A model generated the notes under the pieces. It was not told the origin of the DNA. It worked only from the letters and a program-made list of their open reading frames with translations, and ran no database searches. Below are positions 6,630-15,599 of a DNA stretch of 19,762 nt, one piece after another; position 1 is the stretch's first letter; each line of letters opens with the position of its first letter. Made by a program: the position numbers and the translations under genes. This stretch comes from Ruminococcaceae bacterium UBA3329. Lineage in GTDB: Bacteria > Bacillota > Clostridia > Oscillospirales > Acutalibacteraceae. The stretch lies in assembly GCA_002361875.1 (NCBI GenBank), contig DERX01000022.1, positions 1 to 19,762 of the forward strand, in the 5' to 3' direction.

Positions 6630-7642
6630 TAAAAATCCCCCATTCCCATATCCGCCCAAGCACTGGGGATAAATGTATTCTGATAAACAGAAAGAAGATA
6701 ACGGTCGCTCATTCCTGCAATGTAATCGCAGACGGCACGCTCCACCCCTTCGTTTTCTATTATATAGTTAAACGCATCGGGAATTTTGTTACTGTTTTTA
6801 ACGAAATATTCGTAAAGGCGGATTATAATGTCAATCGCTTTGGTTTCTTCGCTCTTGCACTTGGGATTTGTATAAACCAAGCTGAACATCAGCTTATGAA
6901 GCTCATCAAAAGGAATCTGAATATCCTCGGAAAAACAAATATCGTCTTTGCTGTTTTCAACGCAGTTTGTTACAAGTGTATTTATTCTTTCGGATTTATT
7001 CGTGCCGAGAGATAAACGGATTGTAAGAGGAATGTCCTCTTCGGTCATAATTCCGCCCCGTATTGCGTCGTCAATATCGTGGTTTATATAAGCGATTTTA
7101 TCCGCAAGCTTTACAATTCTGCCTTCAAGCGTGTCCGCCTCTTTACCCCTTGTATGGCAAACAATGCCGTCACGCACTTCGTATGTAAGGTTTAACCCTG
7201 CGCCGCCCTTTTCAAGCTTTTCAACGACACGCAAACTCTGCTCGTAATGGTGAAATCCTCCGGGAAATACAGAATTAAGCGCCCGCTCACCCGCATGACC
7301 GAAAGGAGTATGGCCTAAATCGTGACCGAGAGCTACTGCCTCGGTTAAATCGGAATTAAGCGAAAGTCCGTTTGAAATTGTGCGTGCAATCTGCGCAACC
7401 TCTAAAGTGTGGGTAAGGCGTGTGCGGTAATGGTCGCCCCACGGGGACAAAAACACTTGAGTTTTATGTTTAAGGCGGCGGAAAGAATTTGAATGAATAA
7501 TTCTGTCACGGTCACGCTGAAAGTCGGTTCTGAGTGCACATTTTTCTTCAAATGCTTCTCTGCCGCGAGTATTTACCGCCAAGCACGCCCTCGGTGAAAG
7601 AATGAGCTTTTCATTGTTTTCAAGCTTTTCACGAACTGTCAT
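6629..7642 (-). CDS. dgt: dGTPase-like dNTP triphosphohydrolase (HD superfamily)
   Basis: This HD-domain phosphohydrolase converts dNTPs to deoxynucleoside and triphosphate, limiting dNTP pools. The 337-residue length matches the shorter dGTPase-like type of Firmicutes rather than the ~500-residue E. coli enzyme. The metal-binding HD motif is complete: H78 (in LTHTLEVAQ), H107-D108 (GHDLGHTPFGHAGE) and D181 (KLADKIAYINHDIDD). The ribosome site AAAGGGG lies 8 nt before the ATG. It is the first gene of the operon with dnaG and rpoD. The 121-bp gap upstream is AT-rich and must hold the promoter, but I cannot pick one convincing -35/-10 pair. Nucleotide preference cannot be read from sequence. 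Confidence 0.93.
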   Translation of the reverse strand: MTVREKLENNEKLILSPRACLAVNTRGREAFEEKCALRTDFQRDRDRIIHSNSFRRLKHKTQVFLSPWGDHYRTRLTHTLEVAQIARTISNGLSLNSDLTEAVALGHDLGHTPFGHAGERALNSVFPGGFHHYEQSLRVVEKLEKGGAGLNLTYEVRDGIVCHTRGKEADTLEGRIVKLADKIAYINHDIDDAIRGGIMTEEDIPLTIRLSLGTNKSERINTLVTNCVENSKDDICFSEDIQIPFDELHKLMFSLVYTNPKCKSEETKAIDIIIRLYEYFVKNSNKIPDAFNYIIENEGVERAVCDYIAGMSDRYLLSVYQNTFIPSAWADMGMGDF

Positions 7643-7763
7643 ATTTCCGCCCCTTTCGTATTAAATAATATTATATTTTCAGCTGTTTTTCCTGTCTTTA
7701 ACTCCAAAAAAACGCCTTCAATATAATAATATAACAAAAAATCGCAAAATACTTTTTTATTTT

Positions 7764-8381
7764 TCAGAATTCATAAAAATTTTCACTTTTTATTTCGGGA
7801 GTAATTTTTCCGTTGCTAAGCTCGGTAAGCTTCGCCGTAAAATTCTCATATACACTGTCTTTAACTCTTACATTTAAGGTGATAATGCCGGCAAAATCGG
7901 AATTAAGAACACTTATGTTTTCGGCACGCAAAAAAGCTTCGAGCTTTCCGTAAAATGTATAATCGCAAACAATTTTCAGTTCCTTTGCATTTGCCATTGT
8001 GATTATCGAGCTTTTATCAAGAGCGATTTTTGCCGTATGCGAATAAGCACGCACTAAACCGCCGCCCCCTAAAAGTATTCCGCCGAAATACCTTGTAACA
8101 ACCACGCAGACATCAGTGACATTTTCCTTTTCCAAAACGCTTAAAACGGGAACACCTGCCGTTCCCTGCGGCTCGCCGTCATCGGAATAACGCTTAACAT
8201 TACCGTCACGGACAATGTAGGCATAGACATTGTGAGTTGCGTCCCAATGCTTTGACTTGATTTCAGATATGAACGCTTCCGCCTGCTCCTTTGAGGACAC
8301 AGGACAGCAATACCCTATAAAGCGGGAATGTTTAATTTCATATTCATCAAACGAATTGTTTTTTACTGTTCTGTACTCCAT
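7764..8381 (-). CDS. YigZ/IMPACT family protein
   Basis: The 205-residue product has the full two-domain layout of the bacterial YigZ family. The N-terminal IMPACT domain includes SRFIGYCCPV, HWDATHNVYAYIV, the signature SDDGEPQGTAGVP, and VVTRYFGGILLGGGGLVRAYS. A C-terminal ferredoxin-like domain of ~70 residues follows. The family is related to eukaryotic IMPACT/Yih1, which act on Gcn2 signalling; the bacterial role is not well defined, though a link to translation or proline peptidase regulation has been proposed. The ribosome site GGAGA lies 5-6 nt before the ATG. It lies just beyond the rpmE terminator, so it has either its own promoter or is reached by read-through. Confidence 0.92.
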   Translation of the reverse strand: MEYRTVKNNSFDEYEIKHSRFIGYCCPVSSKEQAEAFISEIKSKHWDATHNVYAYIVRDGNVKRYSDDGEPQGTAGVPVLSVLEKENVTDVCVVVTRYFGGILLGGGGLVRAYSHTAKIALDKSSIITMANAKELKIVCDYTFYGKLEAFLRAENISVLNSDFAGIITLNVRVKDSVYENFTAKLTELSNGKITPEIKSENFYEF

Positions 8382-8408
8382 AATTTCTCCGATTACTTTT
8401 TAATATAT

Positions 8409-8445
8409 AAATATAAAAACAAAAGGCGGCACACTGCGTACCGCC
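8409..8445 (-). terminator. Rho-independent terminator of rpmE
   Basis: On the minus strand GGCGGTAC / GTGCCGCC (8-bp stem with one G-T pair, 5-nt loop, 8425-8445) is followed by TTTTGTTTTT. It begins 8 bp after the rpmE stop codon. Confidence 0.9.
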
Positions 8446-8452
8446 CGATTTG

Positions 8453-8659
8453 TTATTTGGATTCAAGATTGTAACGTTTGTTGAAACGGTCAACACGTCC
8501 GCCTGTGTCAACAAGCTTCTGTTTACCTGTAAAGAACGGGTGGCAATTTGAGCAAATATCAACTTTAAGACCTGACTTTGTTGAACGAGTTTCAAATGTA
8601 GCACCGCAAGCGCACTTTACGGTAGTGGTTTCATAATTAGGATGAATTCCTTCTTTCAC
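8453..8659 (-). CDS. rpmE: 50S ribosomal protein L31, zinc-binding type
   Basis: L31 joins the ribosomal subunits by bridging the 50S central protuberance and the 30S head. The 68 residues begin MKEGIHPNYETTTVKCACG. The four zinc ligands C16, C18 (CACG) and C37, C40 (CSNCHPFFTGKQ) are all present, so this is the zinc-containing C+ form. The start codon is GTG at 8659 with AGAGGTG 7 nt upstream. The gene has its own promoter candidate and a strong terminator, so it is probably a single-gene unit. In other bacteria the C+ form can be replaced by a zinc-free paralogue under zinc starvation; none is seen here. Confidence 0.97.
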   Translation of the reverse strand: MKEGIHPNYETTTVKCACGATFETRSTKSGLKVDICSNCHPFFTGKQKLVDTGGRVDRFNKRYNLESK

Positions 8660-8700
8660 GAATTGTCACCTCTTTCGGTTATTATTTATTAAGCCTAATA

Positions 8701-8729
8701 AGTTTATCACAAGAGTATTTAAAAATCAA
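8701..8729 (-). promoter_or_regulatory. Probable promoter of rpmE
   Basis: On the minus strand TTGATT (8724-8729) and TAAACT (8701-8706) are 17 bp apart, with the -10 about 40 bp before the rpmE GTG. It lies in the 77-bp gap after addA, which has no terminator that I can see. The match is good but not perfect. Confidence 0.55.
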
Positions 8730-8736
8730 GTGTTTT

Positions 8737-11700
8737 TTAAAAATTTACAGAAATTTCTTTTGAAAGCTCAAAAGAATACAAAGTTACTTTAACATTTTTT
8801 ACGCCGAAGCACTCTGTTGCCGCCTTTTTGTAAACCCACATCTGCGTTTTGTAACGCTCGCAAAGCTCATCCGCAGATTTAACACGGTCTGTTTTATAAT
8901 CGATTATTTCGCCGTTTTCACCGTTTACAATAAATCCGTCAACTACACCCTGCACGACCGCCGATTCACCTTCAAGGTTTTTCAATTCATTCAAAACAAG
9001 GTTTAACGGCACTGACATTGTAAATTCCTTTTCGCGAAGGAATTTTTTCGCAGAGAGAATACGGGTAAACATATCGCTTTCAAAGAATTTTTGAATTTTG
9101 CTCTTATTTAAAGCCTTTGCCTCATCGGCTGTAAATGTACCGTTCAATGTAAGTCGGTCTATTTCCGCATCAATGTTCTTTGATGCATTTTGCATATCGC
9201 AGACTTCCATAAATTTATGGATAAGCGTGCCCCGTTTTGCGGGAGTTATTTTGTTCTCGCTTAAAAACGACGGATTTTCGCTTGCAAAATACTCGCTCTC
9301 ATAAGTTTTGTCCATTGACGAGGCAGTATATTTGACATCAATTCCCGACAAATAGTCATAAGGATATGTAAAAGACACCTTTTCCTTAATTTTTTCAGTA
9401 AGTGCGCTGTCAGGCAGAAAAACTTCTTCTTTTTCGGTTATTTCTTCCGCAGCTTCAGGCTCTTCGCAAAAATGAACCTCAATTTTACTGTCTGTATTTG
9501 CCTTTGTTCTGCCCTGAAGATTATTAACGAACGGCAAAGCGGAAAAGGACGGATGCTTTATCATAGAAAACAGTACAAGGTCAAAAAAGCTGTCAATATT
9601 TTTAATTGCGGTGTGGATATTTTCTTCACCCACACTGTTCTCGTAAAACAAATTCGTAATCTTTTTTTGAGGATTGTAAACACTTCCCACAAGTATGAGC
9701 TTTTCTTCGGCTCTCGTCATTGCAACATAGAGAAGCCGTAAATTTTCTGCGGTGTTTTCATCCTCATTCTTTTTGATTACAGCAAGGTGACCGAGAGTTT
9801 TAATTTCACGGTTTTCCTCGGCAATAAACCTCAATGCACCTGCTCCGAGGGTTTTGCTAACGGGCAGTTTTTCCTTTGACTCCTTGCGGAATTTTGCGGA
9901 CATACACCCAAGTATTACCACGGGAAATTCAAGCCCTTTGCTTTTGTGATAGCTCATTATTCTGACGGTGTCGTCATTCTCGGAAACAGTTTCAGCCGCC
10001 TCAAGGTCATAACCATTCTTTTGCAACTTATCTATATATCTTAAAAATCCCGACAATCCGAAAGAGCCGCTTGCGCTGTAATTTTCGGCATAAATGACGA
10101 GCTTTTGCAGATTTAAAGCTCGCCTTTCACCCGAATCCATAGCCGAAACAACGCAGTCAAAAGCCGTCACTTCATAAATTCTTCGAATTAAATCGGCAAC
10201 GCTGAGTGTTACTGACAGAGTTCTGAAAACCTTAAGCATTTCAATAACCTGTTTTGCTTTTTCACTTTTATTTTCGTTAGCTTTTAAAACAGAATACAGA
10301 GAAGCATTGGGCATTTCGGCTTTAAGCTCCGCTACATCGTCCTCCGTAAATGCTGTTAAAGGTGAAAGCAATACGGACAAAAGCGGTACATCGGACAGCG
10401 GATTGTCAATTACACGCAAAAGTGAAATCACAGTCATAATTTCGGCGTTATCGAAAAATCCGCCCTCTTTTTTGTAATGAACGGGTATGCCCATTTTTAC
10501 AAGCTCGCCTGCCATTACAGCGGCTTTATCCTTAACGGTTCGCAGAAGAATACAAATATCACTGTATTTTACGGGGCGTTTATCCTCGCCTCTGCCAACG
10601 GTCATTCTACTGCTTACCATTTGGTTTATAAGTCCGCCGATATACTGCGACTCTTTGACTAAATTAGAGGTTCTGGGGTCATCCGACTCAACAATATGCA
10701 CCTGCGTATCGACATTATCGTTTTCGTCAAATCCGACCGCAGAAAAGCGCAATCTTTCGGTTTCTTTATAGTCTAAACCGCCAAGCTTTGACACCATTAG
10801 AAAATCGAAAAAAAAGTTTACTGCGTCCACAACGCCCTTACGGCTTCTGAAATTGCTGTCGAGATAAATCTTGGCAGGATAATTTTCGCTGTCAAATTTA
10901 GGCGTTTTATTTAAAAGCGAAACAAATATTTCGGGACAAGCCTCACGGAAAGCGTAAATACTCTGCTTAACATCACCAACTATAAATTCATTAGAGCCGT
11001 CCTTTGAAACAGCGTTAAAAAGAGCAACCTGCGCTTCGTTTGTATCCTGAAATTCGTCTATTAAAATCTCATCAAATTCGCCTGAAAGCTCATTTGCAAG
11101 TTTAGACTTAACTCTTTCGCCGTTTTCATTCGTTTCATAAAGCAAGTCAAGGGCAAAATGAAGAATATCGGTAAAATAATAAGAATTATTTTCACTTTTC
11201 ACATCTGCCACACGGTGAATAAATTTCTTTACACTGTTTTTCAAAGCAGTCATTACGGGACGCAGTTGTTTTATGTCATCTTCATAATCCTCTGCCGTGC
11301 AAATAAGCAATGAATTTAAAGATTCCGTTTCTTTTTTTATTATGTCACGGCGAGCTTTGATTTGCTCGTAAAGCTCATCTTTTTCTTCTTTTTTAAATCT
11401 TGCGAATTGGTTAAATGAAATATCGCCGAGCGTTTCTCTGATGCTGTTCCAAGGCGCACCGCTGTCAAGCCTTTCAAGGGTGCTTTTGAGAACCGATTCG
11501 GGTAAGTTTAAATCGTCATTAACAGCTGTTTCAAGCTTACCGCTCCCCTGCACATCAAGAAAAACCTTGTCAATTTTTTCAAGAATAAAGCAGATTTTCT
11601 CCCTTAAAAGAGAGAGCATATATTCTCCGCAAGCGCTCTTTTCAATAGGTGCGTCATCAAAATACGGCTGAAATGCTTTGTCAATCCATTTTTCGGGGTC

Positions 11701-12261
11701 ACAGTCCGCCATTGCAAGGTCGTACATTTTTATTAAAAGAGATTTTAGCGTGCCGTCGTCCTTTTGATTGGTAAAAAGCTCCAACAGGCAAAGCTCGTCT
11801 TCACTGCCGTTTTCATAAATATCATTCAATATTTCATCTGCCGCCTCGGAAAGAACAATTTTATTTTCATTATCACTGAGCATTGTGAAATCCGGCGAAA
11901 TTGATAAAAGTTCAAAATTTTCTTTGACGAGCCTTCCGCAGAAGCTGTCCATTGTGCAGACCTGCGCCTCGGAAAGATAAAGCTTTTGTCTTTTCAGGAA
12001 CACGTTTGACGGGTCTTTTTCAAGCCGCTTTGAAATTGCGTCAGACAGCCTGTTTTTCATTTCAGCCGCCGCCGCTTTTGTAAATGTAACGACCAAAAGC
12101 CTGTCAACAGACGACGGATTTTGAGGACGGGTTATGCGCTCTATTATTCGCTCAACAAGCACTGCGGTTTTGCCTGAGCCTGCCGCCGCAGAAACAAGCA
12201 TTGTTCCGTCAAGAGAATTTATTGCACACTTTTGTGCAGGAGTCCATTTTCTTTCGCTCAT
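8737..12261 (-). CDS. addA: ATP-dependent helicase/nuclease subunit A (AddA)
   Basis: This is the motor and nuclease subunit of AddAB, the Firmicute counterpart of RecBCD, which resects double-strand breaks and loads RecA. The 1174 residues (typical length) carry the UvrD/Rep helicase motifs in order: SAAAGSGKT (Walker A, residues 24-32), VVTFTKAAAAEMKNR, LIDEFQDTNEAQ (Walker B), GDVKQSIYAFREA, SYHKSKGLEFPVVILG and LLYVAMTRAEEKLILVG. The C-terminal RecB-type nuclease domain has GTLIHKFMEVCD, VVQGVVDGF (D1108) and IIDYKTDR (D1121, K1123), so the catalytic residues are intact. The ATG overlaps the addB stop by 4 bp (ATGA), indicating coupled translation with addB. Confidence 0.98.
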   Translation of the reverse strand: MSERKWTPAQKCAINSLDGTMLVSAAAGSGKTAVLVERIIERITRPQNPSSVDRLLVVTFTKAAAAEMKNRLSDAISKRLEKDPSNVFLKRQKLYLSEAQVCTMDSFCGRLVKENFELLSISPDFTMLSDNENKIVLSEAADEILNDIYENGSEDELCLLELFTNQKDDGTLKSLLIKMYDLAMADCDPEKWIDKAFQPYFDDAPIEKSACGEYMLSLLREKICFILEKIDKVFLDVQGSGKLETAVNDDLNLPESVLKSTLERLDSGAPWNSIRETLGDISFNQFARFKKEEKDELYEQIKARRDIIKKETESLNSLLICTAEDYEDDIKQLRPVMTALKNSVKKFIHRVADVKSENNSYYFTDILHFALDLLYETNENGERVKSKLANELSGEFDEILIDEFQDTNEAQVALFNAVSKDGSNEFIVGDVKQSIYAFREACPEIFVSLLNKTPKFDSENYPAKIYLDSNFRSRKGVVDAVNFFFDFLMVSKLGGLDYKETERLRFSAVGFDENDNVDTQVHIVESDDPRTSNLVKESQYIGGLINQMVSSRMTVGRGEDKRPVKYSDICILLRTVKDKAAVMAGELVKMGIPVHYKKEGGFFDNAEIMTVISLLRVIDNPLSDVPLLSVLLSPLTAFTEDDVAELKAEMPNASLYSVLKANENKSEKAKQVIEMLKVFRTLSVTLSVADLIRRIYEVTAFDCVVSAMDSGERRALNLQKLVIYAENYSASGSFGLSGFLRYIDKLQKNGYDLEAAETVSENDDTVRIMSYHKSKGLEFPVVILGCMSAKFRKESKEKLPVSKTLGAGALRFIAEENREIKTLGHLAVIKKNEDENTAENLRLLYVAMTRAEEKLILVGSVYNPQKKITNLFYENSVGEENIHTAIKNIDSFFDLVLFSMIKHPSFSALPFVNNLQGRTKANTDSKIEVHFCEEPEAAEEITEKEEVFLPDSALTEKIKEKVSFTYPYDYLSGIDVKYTASSMDKTYESEYFASENPSFLSENKITPAKRGTLIHKFMEVCDMQNASKNIDAEIDRLTLNGTFTADEAKALNKSKIQKFFESDMFTRILSAKKFLREKEFTMSVPLNLVLNELKNLEGESAVVQGVVDGFIVNGENGEIIDYKTDRVKSADELCERYKTQMWVYKKAATECFGVKNVKVTLYSFELSKEISVNF

Positions 12262-15200
12262 TCGTCCTCACCCCCTAAAACAGTTAATGCATCATTAAAG
12301 CTGTATTTCTGAAGCTCTCTTATTTTTCCGCCGCTCTCACGCTTGCAGACTGTTTTATAATCGCAGTAATCGCATGCACCGTCTGTCGGAATTGCGTCAA
12401 TTTCTCCGTCATAAAGGCTTTTTGCCATATCTTTAATTTCACTGTCAATGTAATTTTTCAGCTTATGAAGAGATTTAAGCGAAATCACATTGCCCGAGGC
12501 ACTGCCTGATTTATCAAGCTTTGAGGGAATAAGCACGCCGCCCATACCGTGCTCCATAGCGTTTATAACATCAAGGTTATTGAGCACCATTCCCTTCATT
12601 CTGTACTCTTCCTTTTCAGTCTTCGTCATTTCGCTGAAATCTGCGTATCTGTCATTTTTAGCTGAAGAAACACGGACTGTTTTCGCAGGGAAATAGAGCA
12701 CACCGGCAGGAATTACATTGCCGAATTTTTCTTTTCCGTTTTGCCAAATTGCAAAAAGGTAAATGAGCATTTGCATATTTATGCCCTGCAACACCTCGGA
12801 GAGCTTAAACTCCTTACCGCCTGTTTTGTAGTCGATTACTCTTATGAAATTATTATTTTCATTCTGCCAGGAGTCCACCCGATCAACCTTGCCTACAACT
12901 GTGATACTGTGTTTTTCGTCTAAAATAAGCTTATAAGGCGGAATTTCACCGTCTTTGTTGATACTCATTTCAAAGCTTACGGGGGTAAAGTCGCAGTTTT
13001 TAAATTCTTCGATTAAGCGGAGCACGATTTTGTATGAGCGAATTTTTATAAGCTCCACAGTCCGTTTAAAGGACGCAGATTTATTTTCAATTCCGCTCAT
13101 CTGCTCTTCAATATAGGAATCAATTACAGAAGAAACAATTTTCTGTACTTCGCTGTTTGAAAAAGTTATAAATTTTTCTTTTGGGTATTCATGGAGAACC
13201 GTTTCAAGCACATAGTGAATAAGCGTTCCCGCCTGTGCAGGGTCAACCTCCGCCGCCTTTTTAGGCTTGGCCTTCAGCCCGTACTGACAGAAATATGAGA
13301 ATGGGCAGGAATAATATTTTTCGGTTCTGGATGCAGTCAGGAACATATTATTGCCGAACAGCTTTTCTGCGACTGTTCTGTTTTTGAGTTCAAAGGTATT
13401 TTTGCGGATTTTGTCAATCATTTCTATTCTGCCGTCTCCGCCGTTTTCTTTGAAATATTCATAAAGCGAAGAAGCCAAAACAGAGCCGTTTACACTTTCC
13501 CCTGCCAGCACGGAAAATGCAGATTTTTCACTTTCAATTCGGCTTAATGCATCGTTTTGACGGAGCTTGCAGAGAGGTAATAAAGCTTTAATTCCCGAAA
13601 CTATTTCGGACGGGAAAAGCGAGCCTCCGTCCGCTCCGAAAGAAGAATAAGAAACATACAGCTTTTCGGTTGAAAGCGAAACAGCACGGTAGGCAATAAA
13701 CAACTCGCTCACGCTGTTATATTCAACATTGCTTACAAGCTCAATGCTGTTCTCAATAAGCTCGTTGCGCTCTTTGTCGGAAAGCAGAACGCCGCCCGAA
13801 CCGTTCGCCGGAAAGACCTCGCTGTTTGCACCGACAATAAATACGGCTTTTGGGGCAGAGGCACGGATTCTGTCCGCACTGCCCATTATTACCTCGTCAA
13901 TTCCGTTCGGAATAACTCCGACATCCTTAAAGCTTACAAGAATATCAAACAATTCGGCAAATCTTGCAACGGAAACGGTTTTATTGCCGACAGCAAACCA
14001 TAATGTGTCAAAAATATCCGCCGCTATTTTCCAAACAGTTTCCTGCTCAATTGAAAGCTCGCTGTCGCCGCTGTTTTTAAGCGACTCGGCAATTGCTTTC
14101 AAATTTTCATCAACGCCCGTTTTTCTTAAAAAAGAAAAGACTTCCTTTGAAATTACAGCGCCGTTTGCATCGGTTATTTTATTCTTAAGCGACAGTATAG
14201 GCGCAACAACTCTTTGACGAAGAACATTCAGCGTTGACAGCTTTTCAAGTGAAATTTCGTCAAATTCCGTGCCGTAGCCTTCAGGATTGTCAGTCCATTC
14301 ACTTTTCCATTTTGCGCCTGTAATGTTCCACATAAGAACATAGTCTTCAAGCTCGCTTATCTCCTCGGTTGTAAACCCGAAAAGCCCTGTTTTAAGAAGC
14401 GTAAATACACTGTCAGACGAAAATCCGCCTGTAATAATGCTGAAAAGCGTCCTGATAAACACAATAAGCGGTTGTGTAAGCACAGGTTGGCGGGAATCGA
14501 AAAAGCATTTAATTCCGTATTTTCTAAATGAATTTGCAAGGTCGTTTTTATAAGAGTTTTCCTGTCGCTCAATAACCGCTATGTCACGGTAACGGTAATT
14601 CTCCTCACGAAGGAGTCGGCGGATTTCAGCCGCAACGGCGTCGCACTCGTCTTTTTTGTTTTTACACGGGATAAGGCAAACGGCAGATGCATCACCCTCA
14701 AAAATCTCCGTTTTACCTCCGAATATATTTTTCTCAAGGAAATTGAGCTCGGGCGCTTTGTACTCCTCTTTCGGCAAAAGGTTTTCTCTTGAGGCGATTT
14801 TCACATTTGCCCTGTTGGCAATTGAAGTTAATTTTTTAATTTCACTGCGAACATTACTGAAAATTTCGTATCTTTCGTTGCGAGTTTCGCCGTCATAGCA
14901 AAATGTTACGTAAAGCTCGTCCGCCTGCTTCATTATTTTTTCAAGAACGGAATATTCCTGAGCGGAAAATCCCGAAAAGCCGTCAACGGCAACTGTTTTG
15001 CCTTTAAAATAATCATCGGTTTCCAAAATATCGGAAAGAATATCCAGAAAATCGGTATCGTCGCCGAAGCTCTCTTTAATTAAAGCGTCATAGCAAAGAT
15101 ATATCTCGGAAAGCTCTGAAAGCTTTACCGAAAAGGATTCACGGCGCATTTTGCCTGAAATATTTTTCAAAATTTCGGGTGCAATTCTGCACTTTTTAAG

Positions 15201-15578
15201 CTCCTTGCGAAATGCAACAAGCTCGTTTATTAAAGCGGGATTTTTAATATATTTTCGGAAAGTTGCGGTTTTATCCTGAAGGGACTCCACCGCAATGCTC
15301 ATTAAAAGAGCACGGGCGGCATCGTCAACCGTTTTCTGAGGCATTTTTCCGCACTTTTTCAAAAGCTTTTCCGAGAGCCTTGAAAAGCTTAATACTTCGG
15401 CATTATTAACTTTTTCGTTTCCGAGAAGTGACAGCATTGCCCTTTCGGTTTCAAATGAAAACTGTTCGGGAACAATTATTATCGCTTTGTCGGGTGCTGT
15501 TTTTGCAATATCGGCAATGACGGAGCGGACAAGTCTTGTTTTTCCGCTGCCTGTTCTGCCTGTAATAATACGAAGCAT
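12258..15578 (-). CDS. addB: ATP-dependent nuclease subunit B (AddB)
   Basis: This partner of AddA supplies the second nuclease and the Chi-recognition scaffold. The 1106 residues start with a Walker A GRTGSGKT (residues 7-14). The rest of the helicase-like region is degenerate, as usual for AddB. The C-terminal nuclease has GTLIHYVLETVL and VIDYKTGGKEF. The four cysteines of the iron-sulfur staple are present: one in YSCPFSYF (around residue 770) and C1069, C1072, C1078 in CDYCDYKTVC. A GGAGAGG ribosome site precedes the ATG. It lies 21 bp behind the GH27 gene and overlaps addA by 4 bp. Confidence 0.97.
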   Translation of the reverse strand: MLRIITGRTGSGKTRLVRSVIADIAKTAPDKAIIIVPEQFSFETERAMLSLLGNEKVNNAEVLSFSRLSEKLLKKCGKMPQKTVDDAARALLMSIAVESLQDKTATFRKYIKNPALINELVAFRKELKKCRIAPEILKNISGKMRRESFSVKLSELSEIYLCYDALIKESFGDDTDFLDILSDILETDDYFKGKTVAVDGFSGFSAQEYSVLEKIMKQADELYVTFCYDGETRNERYEIFSNVRSEIKKLTSIANRANVKIASRENLLPKEEYKAPELNFLEKNIFGGKTEIFEGDASAVCLIPCKNKKDECDAVAAEIRRLLREENYRYRDIAVIERQENSYKNDLANSFRKYGIKCFFDSRQPVLTQPLIVFIRTLFSIITGGFSSDSVFTLLKTGLFGFTTEEISELEDYVLMWNITGAKWKSEWTDNPEGYGTEFDEISLEKLSTLNVLRQRVVAPILSLKNKITDANGAVISKEVFSFLRKTGVDENLKAIAESLKNSGDSELSIEQETVWKIAADIFDTLWFAVGNKTVSVARFAELFDILVSFKDVGVIPNGIDEVIMGSADRIRASAPKAVFIVGANSEVFPANGSGGVLLSDKERNELIENSIELVSNVEYNSVSELFIAYRAVSLSTEKLYVSYSSFGADGGSLFPSEIVSGIKALLPLCKLRQNDALSRIESEKSAFSVLAGESVNGSVLASSLYEYFKENGGDGRIEMIDKIRKNTFELKNRTVAEKLFGNNMFLTASRTEKYYSCPFSYFCQYGLKAKPKKAAEVDPAQAGTLIHYVLETVLHEYPKEKFITFSNSEVQKIVSSVIDSYIEEQMSGIENKSASFKRTVELIKIRSYKIVLRLIEEFKNCDFTPVSFEMSINKDGEIPPYKLILDEKHSITVVGKVDRVDSWQNENNNFIRVIDYKTGGKEFKLSEVLQGINMQMLIYLFAIWQNGKEKFGNVIPAGVLYFPAKTVRVSSAKNDRYADFSEMTKTEKEEYRMKGMVLNNLDVINAMEHGMGGVLIPSKLDKSGSASGNVISLKSLHKLKNYIDSEIKDMAKSLYDGEIDAIPTDGACDYCDYKTVCKRESGGKIRELQKYSFNDALTVLGGEDE

Positions 15579-15599
15579 AAGCCTCTCCTTATTGATAAT

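Noticed and set aside
8347..8604. 85-residue minus-strand ORF overlapping rpmE
   Set aside because: It is another frame of rpmE running through its terminator; product unlike any family and no ribosome site.
13729..14217. 162-residue plus-strand ORF inside addB
   Set aside because: It is antisense to a well-conserved gene, has serine/leucine-rich shadow composition and no ribosome site.
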